From the NCBI GenBank assembly GCA_039028975.1, contig JBCCHB010000105.1:1-60151 (forward strand): a stretch of DNA of 60,151 bases. The letters are read 5' to 3'. The notes beneath the pieces are model-generated. The model saw only the letters and a list, made by a program, of their open reading frames with translations. It ran no database searches and was not told the origin of the DNA. Of this stretch, positions 49,047-56,384 are shown one piece after another (within the stretch, counting starts at the first letter, position 1; each line of letters begins with the position of its first letter). The DNA is from JAHBNG01 sp039028975. Its GTDB lineage: Bacteria; Chloroflexota; Anaerolineae; Caldilineales; Caldilineaceae. The position numbers and the translations under genes are program-made.

Positions 49047-50870
49047 GTTGAAGTCATTTCCAATGACAGCAGGTGAATTAGAAGGGGTTTCATGGCTAGA
49101 ACCATTTCCAATTGTACCATTGGATGGTGGTATCCCCCCAGATGGGGCAGGTGGTGGGTTTGTGTTATCATCGCTTGGTTCATCAATTGTCCATACACCC
49201 GAGATATAGCCCTCCATCTGGAACCATCCTTCGATTACATTGAGAATGATCTTATCCACGAGCAGTTTCAATACCCTCTTCCTAAAAGCAAATGATGCGT
49301 CCTTCATGACGCCCATTTCACGTGCATGCGCTGCAAATTTTAGTATCAATGCTTTGTCTTCCTCCACCACTTCACGAGATATCAGACGACTTGTTAACGC
49401 CTCTTTCTCCTTCTCCAAGGTTACAATCCGGTCTTTGAGCGTTCTGCGCTTTGCGGCATATTCCTGTTCATCAAAAACATCGGCCATGAATGCGCGATAG
49501 AGTTTTTCGTCTTCCTGCTGGCTTTCATCAAGCTGCCGCCCCAGAAAGTCGATCTGCTTTCTGATGCCTACATTTTCATCATCATCTATTTGTGCCTCTA
49601 TCTGAGCAATAAGGCACTCAGGTTGCATGACCATCGTACAAATGACCTGCCAAATGGCATCTTCAACCGTTGCGGCTTTGATCTGACGTTGGGAGCAGTT
49701 AATCGCCTTACGCTCAAAATAGGGACGATTCCGATGTGAATTACAGGAATATCCATGATAAGAAAGTATTTTATCTGGATTTGCAAGCGAACGCTGATTA
49801 TGCGTTCTGCCATTATAGGCTGATCCACATTCAGCACATCTAAGCAATCCTGTGAGCAAATAGGAGTTTTTTCCATTGCGGGGAGACATTTTCCTGTGTT
49901 GATCAAGCATCACATTTGCTGCATCCCATAACTCTTCTGAGACAAGGAGAGGAACAGGCACGAGTATCCATTCTTCACGAGGGCGTTCGATTTGTCTTTT
50001 CACCATGCGAACAGGTTCACCAGCTCGCTGGCATTTGGCAGGTACCAAAACTTTTTGCCTGCGATTGGCATAGAATTCACCTTTATAAAGTGGATTGCGT
50101 ATAACCGCTCGAATCATCTGAGGTTCCCAATGTTTATACTTGCGGGGTGGTGAGAATCGTTTTTCTAAATACTGACATATTGCAACCGTTCCGACACCTT
50201 CCACTCCCACTTTATAAAATATCAACCGTACGATCTCTGCCTGCTCGGGATGCGGAGCATAGTAGGTTTCCTTTTTAGTTTTGGTGCTGGGCTTGCCTTC
50301 GGCATCTACAAACATATAGCCCAAAGCGGGAAATCTAGCAGTTACCCGACCAGAACGAGCCTTTTCTAATCTTCCCTCCTGCATGATTTCAAGGCTGCGT
50401 TCCATGCCATCCTGAGAGACGGCTCCCATCACCGCCCGTTCAACACGAGAGGTGAATCCCTTCCAGAACAGTGTTTCGATATGATTTTGCTTCATTTCAT
50501 CGAGCAAGAACCCCTGATGCCAATCTGCATTACGGGAAAGGCGGTCAAGATATTCAATCACGACCGTATTTGCTCTACGGTTAGGGCGAGTATATTCGGC
50601 CCGTAATCTAGATAGTTCAGGACGTCCCTGAAATTCAAATCCTGTGTGATCATCTGCATAAACAAGCTCCCAAGGGATATAGATACCTGCATTAGCTGCC
50701 GCTTCATGGATACGGGCTATCTGGCGTGGTAGTCCAGAGCGCCCTTCTTCAGCCTGTGCGCTACTTGAAACCCGTAAATATGCATATCCTTGTATCCCTA
50801 GTGGGTCGCCAAGTACGCCATCAGTGGCGTTTCGATCAAATGCTTCTTTGAAAAAAGCGAGGTCTGCCAT
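48489..50870 (-). CDS. Large serine recombinase (integrase), fused in frame to a sulfatase fragment
   Basis: The start at 50870 is chosen for AGGAG seven bases upstream; the long in-frame extension to 50960 is not recombinase-like. Residues ~28-180 are a resolvase domain (YAYLRVSSSAQAEEGRSGLP, catalytic Ser35). A recombinase domain with ICQYLEKRFSPP, a zinc ribbon (LLRCAECGSAYNG, then YSCNSH and NCSQ) and a coiled coil (~residues 465-540) follow. The recombinase ends around ~residue 605 in a Pro/Ser-rich linker. The remaining ~185 residues are sulfatase. Such enzymes integrate and excise elements at att sites without hot spots. The missing stop codon shows that the integration junction lies within the frame. 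Confidence 0.9.
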   Translation of the reverse strand: MADLAFFKEAFDRNATDGVLGDPLGIQGYAYLRVSSSAQAEEGRSGLPRQIARIHEAAANAGIYIPWELVYADDHTGFEFQGRPELSRLRAEYTRPNRRANTVVIEYLDRLSRNADWHQGFLLDEMKQNHIETLFWKGFTSRVERAVMGAVSQDGMERSLEIMQEGRLEKARSGRVTARFPALGYMFVDAEGKPSTKTKKETYYAPHPEQAEIVRLIFYKVGVEGVGTVAICQYLEKRFSPPRKYKHWEPQMIRAVIRNPLYKGEFYANRRQKVLVPAKCQRAGEPVRMVKRQIERPREEWILVPVPLLVSEELWDAANVMLDQHRKMSPRNGKNSYLLTGLLRCAECGSAYNGRTHNQRSLANPDKILSYHGYSCNSHRNRPYFERKAINCSQRQIKAATVEDAIWQVICTMVMQPECLIAQIEAQIDDDENVGIRKQIDFLGRQLDESQQEDEKLYRAFMADVFDEQEYAAKRRTLKDRIVTLEKEKEALTSRLISREVVEEDKALILKFAAHAREMGVMKDASFAFRKRVLKLLVDKIILNVIEGWFQMEGYISGVWTIDEPSDDNTNPPPAPSGGIPPSNGTIGNGSSHETPSNSPAVIGNDFNGEHAMQCKGGAFYDCLTRVPLIVSWPSHIEAAQVDASMVNLIDVLPTLLTLQGITVPRAMHGKPLPTVTDSQPRGATFSEYGAGGPPFRMGDLAQMPKPWGRRTLIDTLRWREAEGRRKMVRTPHWKYVHDSMGDLDELYDMINDPWELTNIASDPANQGVIAEMRLRLADWMIETEDAVPVPLP
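49032..49060. other. Probable attachment-site junction of the integrated element
   Basis: The change from recombinase (element) to sulfatase (chromosome) takes place within the codons for NDFNGEHAM. To the left the protein is sulfatase; to the right it is a serine recombinase with transfer genes behind it. This places the crossover site near 49032-49060. The other half-site should lie past 60151. Confidence 0.65.
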
Positions 50871-50996
50871 CATCATTCTCCTGATAGCCGCTACCGGATG
50901 GTACAGTAAGATGCATGGGAGATGCAGGCTGGTGTCGTCGTGTGGGATGAGAGCAACCAACCTGCCAATAGATTAACTCTGAATAGTGAAGGATTC

Positions 50997-51251
50997 CTAT
51001 CCGGGTTCTATGACATCATCGTTTGCGTCTGCAAGTGTAACAGGCGTATTCAGACGGTATTGGATACCCTGTAACGCTGTGTTACCAAGCACTTCACGCA
51101 CCTGAAAGATATTTAGCTCCAGGGTGTGACAGACGTCATAGAGTGTAAGTATTTCGGGAAGGACGGCATTTGGGAAAGCATCACCAGCATCTTCTTGTAG
51201 CTGATTACGCAAGGAGCGCAAACCAGATATTCCGGCAACGGTCGTATGCAT
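50997..51251 (-). CDS. Small hypothetical protein upstream of the recombinase
   Basis: An 84-residue helical-looking protein (VLPEILTLYDVCHTLELNIFQVREVLGNTAL) with AAAAGGATACAAG before the ATG. The sequence TLYDVCHTLELNIFQVREVLG resembles a helix-turn-helix, so a recombination-directionality or regulatory role is conceivable. It is read in the same direction as the recombinase, ~130 bases upstream. No family recognised. Confidence 0.55.
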   Translation of the reverse strand: MHTTVAGISGLRSLRNQLQEDAGDAFPNAVLPEILTLYDVCHTLELNIFQVREVLGNTALQGIQYRLNTPVTLADANDDVIEPG

Positions 51252-51339
51252 GTCTTGTATCCTTTTCTAGAGAAGCCAGAATTATGGTATGATAACCCTG
51301 GCGATCTTACGCGCAACGTCAGATTGTCGTCATTTACAG

Positions 51340-51361
51340 AGCCGGTATTGCATTACCGGCT
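51340..51361 (+). terminator. Hairpin in the divergent region
   Basis: AGCCGGTA/TACCGGCT with a 6-base loop followed by TTTCTCTTTC. A likely intrinsic terminator or leader hairpin in front of the plus-strand HTH gene. The surrounding 51252-51558 contains no gene and should hold the two divergent promoters. Confidence 0.55.
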
Positions 51362-51517
51362 TTCTCTTTCAAATGACCATTGTTTCACTCATTCATAGGA
51401 ATCACCCCCTTCAGATATGATTGTGAGCGTGATGAAATTGAGCTTTCAGACGGGTTTCTTTCTACAGGGCACTCCGATTCACAGAAATACCTATCTGATA
51501 TTTTGATTGTATCAGTT

Positions 51518-51564
51518 TGTTTCAGTTTGTACAAAAAAGCAAAAAGGTGTTTCAGATTGTGCAA
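51518..51564 (+). promoter_or_regulatory. Direct repeat near the excisionase-like gene start
   Basis: GTTTCAGTTTGTACAA (51518-51533) and GTTTCAGATTGTGCAA (51549-51564) lie 31 bases apart, about three helical turns, with a further TCAGTTTG at 51511. They cover the start of the HTH gene and look like an operator for that gene's own product, or binding sites of an excisionase. Confidence 0.5.
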
Positions 51565-51825
51565 GAAGAACATATATCTCATTGTGATGCCAGTGTTTGG
51601 TTAAATGTGGCACAAGCAACACAATATCTTCAGATTTCACGTACCACGCTTTATCGCCTCATTGAGTCAGGCGATTTGCCTGCCTACCGTCTTACAGGTA
51701 CGCGTCAGCGACGATTTAAGCGCGGTGATCTGGATCAACTGATGGTACTCGAAACATCGGAAAGCCCTATTGATGACAATGAAGAATTCGAGAATAGGGA
51801 TTCGGACAAGGAAACAGATACTTAA
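51559..51825 (+). CDS. Excisionase-like helix-turn-helix (MerR-type) protein
   Basis: The HTH_17 type domain is clear: WLNVAQATQYLQISRTTLYR, LIESGDLPAYRLTGTRQRRF, KRGDLDQLM. I take the GTG at 51559 as start (AAAAAGG upstream, MQEEHISHC); a TTG at 51517 would add 14 residues. The tail is acidic (SDKETDT). Such proteins bind att-adjacent DNA as excisionases or regulate the recombinase; it is encoded divergently from it. Confidence in the domain is high, in the exact start low. Confidence 0.85.
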   Translation: MQEEHISHCDASVWLNVAQATQYLQISRTTLYRLIESGDLPAYRLTGTRQRRFKRGDLDQLMVLETSESPIDDNEEFENRDSDKETDT

Positions 51826-51992
51826 CTCGCAATAGTATTACTCGATGATTCTGCTTTATCGTTCTTTTGTTCTTGTTGCACCTCTTGTTGCTTCTTCTCC
51901 TCGATGGCCTTTTCCAATTCTTCCCGGTGTTCCAGTAAAAAATCAATAAACATTTGCACCGCAGTTCTCATCTGAATGGTGTCATGCCTCAT
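51822..51992 (-). CDS. Small coiled-coil hypothetical protein
   Basis: 56 residues from the ATG at 51992 (GGGGTG upstream). It consists of a helical stretch MFIDFLLEHREELEKAIEEK followed by a Gln/Glu/Lys-rich coil and a Ser-rich end. It converges on, and overlaps by four bases, the HTH gene on the other strand. No family. It may be a helper of the transfer module, since it is read with it. Confidence 0.45.
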   Translation of the reverse strand: MRHDTIQMRTAVQMFIDFLLEHREELEKAIEEKKQQEVQQEQKNDKAESSSNTIAS

Positions 51993-52183
51993 ATTGCACC
52001 CCCAATTCATTTTTCTTTCATAAGTAAAGCATCCTCGCCTACGGCGAGCTGAATTTTTGCTAAGAAGCTCTTACAAGCACTTTTAATGGTGTTTTAGGGT
52101 ATCCTGCCGTCTGACGACGCTTGTATCGTCTCAGGTATCAAGCACAATATCGATACTTCCCCAATGGCTGGTGATCCATCAAT

Positions 52184-52642
52184 TTAGCTGCTACCGAGTG
52201 CTTCTGCCTCTTGCAGCGAAAGTGGCTCGATGCGGGTCAGTATAGTGTCGCTTTCATTTGGTTGTTCGTGTAGGGCAGGGTTGAAACAGCACAGCGATGC
52301 AACCTTTTCTCTGTTCAGTTTTATATAGAGTGGATCGAGGTTCTTTCCTTCCATCAGGAAAACGCCAGTGGTAAAGATGAGGGAAAGATAGGTGCCGTTG
52401 CTGTATTCGATACCGATCAAGTTGTTTTTTGCCATTGAATGACAATATCTGTCACTGCCGCCATGCTCAATATTCAGGCGTATAGCCGGGTTATCTGCCT
52501 CATCCTGGCAAAAGGCCCGGTAGGGGTGTTTGGTGTGCTGCTCTTCTGATATGATGTCCGTCTCGTCCTCATCAGCAGTAGGTTGATGGGAAGGGATAAG
52601 TGCATATTGCTCAAAAACGCTCAGTTCCTTCTTATCGTTCAT
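52184..52642 (-). CDS. Hypothetical protein, paralogue of the gene at 53662-54096
   Basis: 152 residues, soluble. The pattern is the same as in its paralogue: an N-terminal VFEQYA (versus VFERYA), SNGTYLSLIFTTGVFLMEGKN then a cysteine-containing CCFNPALHE and a terminal DTILTRIEPLSLQEAE. Its ATG overlaps the 3' end of the upstream gene by 11 bases, exactly as its paralogue overlaps the relaxase gene. Family unknown; accessory function in the element likely. Confidence 0.65.
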   Translation of the reverse strand: MNDKKELSVFEQYALIPSHQPTADEDETDIISEEQHTKHPYRAFCQDEADNPAIRLNIEHGGSDRYCHSMAKNNLIGIEYSNGTYLSLIFTTGVFLMEGKNLDPLYIKLNREKVASLCCFNPALHEQPNESDTILTRIEPLSLQEAEALGSS

Positions 52643-53006
52643 GTTCTAACTCTCTTTCCTGCTCTTTGGCAGGTCTATGCGTGTGCTGTCTGGCGACTTC
52701 TTGCAGATTCCCGGCACGATACATCATGTTCTTCTGTCGCTCTTGTTGCTCTGCCATGCCCTGCACAGTCTGGCTCACTTGCGCCAAATGCCGCTGCTGT
52801 GCGGGTGGCATGGCTGCATCATTCTGGGAAGGGTGAAAGGATGTTTTACCCCATCCTGTCTGCTCCTGTGCAGGTGTGTTTCTGTAAATCATCAGTGGCT
52901 CGGCGCTGATACCGTCCATTCTGAAGATGACCTGTAGTTTTGCTCGTGGTGTCTGTTCTGATACTCTCTTTTCATGGCGGGTTTGCGCCATTGGTTTGGG
53001 TTGCAT
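52632..53006 (-). CDS. Hypothetical protein with relaxase-like C-terminal tail
   Basis: 124 residues starting after AAGGAGCGCCAA. It is rich in Gln, Arg and Ala (MAEQQERQKNMMYRAGNLQE) and ends THRPAKEQERELEHER. The relaxase at 54086-55726 ends STAKEQKERENDHER, and both genes then run into an overlapping start codon of a paralogous gene. It is thus probably the remnant or partner of a duplicated relaxase/accessory pair. No catalytic motif. Function unknown. Confidence 0.6.
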   Translation of the reverse strand: MQPKPMAQTRHEKRVSEQTPRAKLQVIFRMDGISAEPLMIYRNTPAQEQTGWGKTSFHPSQNDAAMPPAQQRHLAQVSQTVQGMAEQQERQKNMMYRAGNLQEVARQHTHRPAKEQERELEHER

Positions 53007-53032
53007 TTGGCGCTCCTTGTCTCTGATAAAGA

Positions 53033-53314
53033 TCAGAACAAGACAGAAAATAACCTTGTATAGGTGTTTCTATCTCTTCGCTTGATGCTCAGCACCGTGA
53101 CTGTTTTATCTGCTTCGCTCACCCGGTAGAATAGCCGGAAGCCGTCGATCTTGATTTTCCATAGTTTCTCGTATGGATTGCGTAATGGTTCGGCATAAGG
53201 AGGGAAGGGCGTCTGTGACAGGTCTGCCAGTATCTGAATCACCTCTGCGTGAATACTTGCAGGTAACTGTTTTAGCTGCTCACGGACGCGAGGCAGACGC
53301 TCCAGGCTATACAC
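53033..53314 (-). CDS. RelE/ParE family toxin
   Basis: 93 residues, GTG start at 53314, overlapping the antitoxin's 3' end by eight bases. RVREQLKQLPASIHAEVIQI and PLRNPYEKLWKIKIDGFRLFYRV with VTVLSIKRRDRNTY are the RelE/ParE fold signatures. Members either cut mRNA on the ribosome or poison gyrase; which of the two is not clear. With the neighbouring antitoxin it would stabilise the mobile element by killing cells that lose it. Confidence 0.9.
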   Translation of the reverse strand: MYSLERLPRVREQLKQLPASIHAEVIQILADLSQTPFPPYAEPLRNPYEKLWKIKIDGFRLFYRVSEADKTVTVLSIKRRDRNTYTRLFSVLF

Positions 53315-53588
53315 CGTCGCTACTTGCCGTTACCGTGAGTTCATCCTCCTGAAAGGGCTGTGCAAGCTCGCCTTGCGTTTCTGCTAACATGGCTTCCAGC
53401 ACATCCATTCTGTCTGCTTGTTCTTCAACATGGTGCATGAGTGTTGACCATTGCTCATTGGAGAGCAGTACGGCGGCACCTTCCCCACGACGTGTGAGGA
53501 ATACTGGCCCGTTGGTGAGCTTATCCATCACTTCCACATGGCGATTACGCATATCACTAATGGGCAGAATTTGGGGCGTATGGAACAT
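53307..53588 (-). CDS. Phd/YefM family antitoxin
   Basis: 93 residues from the ATG at 53588 (AGAGGTCGCT upstream); an earlier in-frame ATG at 53645 lies across the operator. FHTPQILPISDMRNRHVEVM plus KLTNGPVFLTRRGEGAAVLLS is the Phd/YefM DNA-binding and dimerisation domain. The C-terminal acidic tail (FQEDELTVTASSDGV) is where the toxin binds. It overlaps the toxin start by eight bases, so the two are co-translated and probably autoregulate through the palindrome at 53603-53620. Confidence 0.92.
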   Translation of the reverse strand: MFHTPQILPISDMRNRHVEVMDKLTNGPVFLTRRGEGAAVLLSNEQWSTLMHHVEEQADRMDVLEAMLAETQGELAQPFQEDELTVTASSDGV

Positions 53589-53602
53589 AGCGACCTCTTT
53601 AT

Positions 53603-53620
53603 CTATCATAGAAATGATAG
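53603..53620. promoter_or_regulatory. Palindromic operator upstream of the antitoxin gene
   Basis: CTATCAT-AGAA-ATGATAG, a perfect 7-bp inverted repeat 15 bases before the antitoxin start, with a further ATGATAG (53626-53632) behind it. Spacing and place fit binding of a Phd/YefM dimer. Confidence 0.65.
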
Positions 53621-53661
53621 TTGCATGATAGATCCATCTTGTCAATGAAAAAGTTAATAAT

Positions 53662-54096
53662 CTATCCCGCCATTTCCCTCACACTTTCATAGGTCATGGT
53701 ATCAATGATGAGTGCATCATCTTCTGGTTGGGTGAAGCGCTTGCTGTTATAGCAATGCAGGTAACGCACTTGCTGATCGCCAATCGGTTCAAGCAACTCC
53801 TCGATGCCTTCACCTTCGAGAGAAAGAATACAATGGCTGAAGCAGAGCATCAGATGCTTGCTGGAGGTGCAGGGTGTTTCCAGCAAATGCGCATAGGAAA
53901 AGCTGTTTTTGGTGCCATCGGCATATTCGATAAACAACCGCGCCTGCTTCTTGCTGCTTTTAATCATTTCTGCGGCTTGATAAAATGGCTTTTGCGTTCC
54001 GGCAACAGGGTTTGCGAATCTGCTATTCTGCTCGTGATCCTCTTCCGGTTTGACCTTATTGGCATAACGTTCAAAGACGGTGATATTATCGCTCAT
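53662..54096 (-). CDS. Hypothetical protein downstream of the relaxase
   Basis: 144 residues from the ATG at 54096 (MSDNITVFERYANKV), overlapping the relaxase stop by 11 bases. It is soluble, with KKQARLFIEYADGTKNSFSY, LMLCFSHCILSLEGEG and RYLHCYNSKRFTQPEDDALI. Same plan as the 152-residue protein at 52184-52642. It is probably an accessory subunit for DNA transfer, but no family is recognised. Confidence 0.7.
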   Translation of the reverse strand: MSDNITVFERYANKVKPEEDHEQNSRFANPVAGTQKPFYQAAEMIKSSKKQARLFIEYADGTKNSFSYAHLLETPCTSSKHLMLCFSHCILSLEGEGIEELLEPIGDQQVRYLHCYNSKRFTQPEDDALIIDTMTYESVREMAG

Positions 54097-55726
54097 GGTC
54101 GTTTTCCCGTTCTTTCTGTTCCTTCGCCGTGCTATGGAGATTGACATAGGGGTCGTATTGCTGGCTACCAGATGTACGATTTCGTAGCAATTCTTCGTCT
54201 TTTTCCGGGTTGCTGCGTAGCATCAGGGAGACAAATGCAATGCTGCCCTGGACGGCACGGGAACGCATCGCGCTCGCAAAGCCAGTTTTGATCCTTCCAA
54301 GGATACCGCCGCTACTTTCTGTGTTGTCATCTATCAGATTCCGTGACACATCCCGCAAATCCCGTTCCTGTTGTCCGGTGGATTGCAGACGCTGCTTTGA
54401 TTCTGTCCGTGGCATTAGGTGGTCGCGCATTTGGCGGATTTTATTGTCTTTCTTGACCTCCCGATTCAGCTCACCGTAGTATGTCTCTTCCCCTCGCTCT
54501 TCGATGGCCCATTGCTGCGGCCCCAGATGTTCACCCGCTTCCTTGTTCAGTCCTCGTTCCTGATAAGAGCGGGGATCGGTGCGTATATCCTCTACACCCG
54601 CTTCGGCAAGTTGCCGATTGAGTTGCTGCGACCATGACCGACGCCATTGTTTCAGCGTAATTTCGCTATTGAGCTGATCTTCCCTGACGGTTAGATTGCC
54701 TTGGGTATCCCATTTTCTGGCAGGAACCAGCAAATGCACATGCACATTTGGTTTGCCATCTCCTGCCTGAATTTCGTGGATACTGACCAGCACAGCCAGC
54801 CCTTTGCTAGTAAAATGCTCCTGGGTGAATCGTTGCAGTGCTTCTTTATTCTGCTCATGCGTTAAGTCACGCAGGAACCCCAACTCAAACGACCGTGCGG
54901 GCCTGCCATCGCGTGACGGATCAGCGGCTTCCACCTGATTCATAAAAGCCTGGAGATCAGGCTGGGTGATGTCCGTTCCCCTGGCTGCGATCTCCTGGAT
55001 ATGGTTTGGTGCATTTTCCGGTACTTCAAGCCAGCTTTCCCGCACATCGGTGCGTTTGGCATAGCTGAAGGTTTTGTCGCCATAGATATCGAGTCCTTTC
55101 TGGATAACCTCGCGCTTGCCCGTCTCTGGATTGGTGGTCTGTTTGACAAACTCTCTCACCTGATAGGTTGTATCGCCGTCCCGGATGATCCAGTATCTGC
55201 GTTTATCGCCTTTCTCCGCTCTGGCTTTGTCAGAGAGCAAGACGCCATTGCGTTTAGTGACGAGAATCTGCCCCTCTTCCATGCGGAGCCGATAGGTCTG
55301 GCGAGTACCTGGGTCGGCACGCCGTTTACGGTCTGGATCTCCCGCGGTTTTGGGTGGTGGCCCCCGATCCCGAATGGTGACACCATCCTGTGATGGATAA
55401 AATGTCAATCGTTCCGATAGGGTGATGCCATGTGCTTCAAACAGATCCCGCATCTGCGGGGATATCTCCTTCTGTTGCAAGCGATCCATCTCCATAAGCG
55501 GTGCGGTAAAGAGTATTGGCTCATTCAGTTCCTGGCGGAGTGCATCGGAGACGATGCCTTTGTTTAATCCTTTCCGATGTTCCAGGGAGACACTACAGAG
55601 CCGTACCCCTTCATGGGTGAGGGCTGTACCCGTCTGATAGGCGGCAGCGCGCACGGAAGATCCTGCCCCGGTTCCTTTCCCGCGAGAGTTTGCATGCGTC
55701 CTCACATGCAGATGGCCATCTCTCAT
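54086..55726 (-). CDS. MobA/MobL-family relaxase (MobQ type)
   Basis: 546 residues from ATG 55726 (GAGGGT upstream); a GTG at 55738 is an alternative. It shows motif I SSVRAAAYQTGTAL (the relaxase opening helix/nucleophile Tyr region), ELGFLRDLTHEQNKEALQRF, and the metal-binding HUH motif NVHVHLLVP with the following KWDTQGNL. About 170-180 residues of unknown character (~100-270) lie between motif I and the FLRDLTHEQ block, where usual MobQ proteins have a short loop. The C-terminal half is charged. It nicks oriT and stays covalently bound to the transferred strand. Confidence 0.88.
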   Translation of the reverse strand: MRDGHLHVRTHANSRGKGTGAGSSVRAAAYQTGTALTHEGVRLCSVSLEHRKGLNKGIVSDALRQELNEPILFTAPLMEMDRLQQKEISPQMRDLFEAHGITLSERLTFYPSQDGVTIRDRGPPPKTAGDPDRKRRADPGTRQTYRLRMEEGQILVTKRNGVLLSDKARAEKGDKRRYWIIRDGDTTYQVREFVKQTTNPETGKREVIQKGLDIYGDKTFSYAKRTDVRESWLEVPENAPNHIQEIAARGTDITQPDLQAFMNQVEAADPSRDGRPARSFELGFLRDLTHEQNKEALQRFTQEHFTSKGLAVLVSIHEIQAGDGKPNVHVHLLVPARKWDTQGNLTVREDQLNSEITLKQWRRSWSQQLNRQLAEAGVEDIRTDPRSYQERGLNKEAGEHLGPQQWAIEERGEETYYGELNREVKKDNKIRQMRDHLMPRTESKQRLQSTGQQERDLRDVSRNLIDDNTESSGGILGRIKTGFASAMRSRAVQGSIAFVSLMLRSNPEKDEELLRNRTSGSQQYDPYVNLHSTAKEQKERENDHER

Positions 55727-55759
55727 ACCCTCAACCACCTTTTTCTTTTTTCATCAGTC

Positions 55760-55890
55760 TCTATCCGGCGCTTGCGCCGCCCACGCCTTTGGCGTGGAAG
55801 AACATCTGCGTTCTACATACGTGAACCATCTTTTGTCAGGGTTCCCTCTGGTCACATTGCCCGCGTCCTGACGCGGTTCTCATGCCTAGT
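55760..55890. other. Candidate origin of transfer
   Basis: Directly upstream of the relaxase gene stand three consecutive hairpins: CGGCG/CGCCG (55766-55779), CCACGCC/GGCGTGG (55781-55797) and CCGCGT/ACGCGG (55861-55876). Closely packed inverted repeats beside a MobQ relaxase are where oriT usually lies. The nick site cannot be identified by eye. Confidence 0.4.
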
Positions 55891-56331
55891 GAAGCTGCAC
55901 GCGAGTGCGTAGCGTAACTTAGGATGAGCGCACTAACATATGTTGGCAAAAATGGCTCCCAGGGGTCGCTTCATTTTCTCCAACATAATCGTGCGTTTGG
56001 CGCTTTGCGCTTCTCTCACAGCAGCAACCAAGACAGAAAATACGGCTGCAAATCTAGGCGATCTAAGAATATGGTTCAACACGCTAAGATTGTATCCGGC
56101 TGATATCTGATGCATTGTTCTCTGCTCCAGTTGCGAGTGATCTACTCGCCTGTCAAAATTCAGAGAGTAGGGGCATGAATCGCTTATGTTAGATTCCCAC
56201 TCTTTGTTCTATAGATGATTGACGATGGGTTTCATTGACGGATGAAAGAAAAATAGAAGCGTGTGCGTGTGATACGTGTTCTTCGTTTGTAGCTGCTTAT
56301 TTGATAATGTTCAGGTACGTTCCTGTACCAA
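55890..56331. other. Intergenic region without supported gene
   Basis: About 440 bases. A 60-codon minus-strand ORF (55933-56115) has no ribosome site and no recognisable composition; I do not accept it. The AT-rich stretch around 56200-56300 may contain the relaxase promoter. Confidence 0.5.
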
Positions 56332-56359
56332 TCTGACAGGGATAAGAAGTCCTGTCAGA
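56332..56359 (-). terminator. Hairpin downstream of the membrane-anchored protein gene
   Basis: TCTGACAGG/CCTGTCAGA with a 10-base loop, 25 bases after the stop codon on the minus strand. A second small hairpin, GGTAC/GTACC, follows. A likely terminator of the transfer operon. Confidence 0.5.
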
Positions 56360-56384
56360 CTGTTGTAATGAGATGAGAAGTAGA

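Noticed and set aside
50870..50960. Upstream extension of the recombinase start to 50960
   Set aside because: The added 30 residues do not resemble recombinase and a strong AGGAG site serves the start at 50870.
55933..56115. 60-codon minus-strand ORF upstream of the relaxase
   Set aside because: No ribosome site, no homology, and it lies in a region with oriT-like features.
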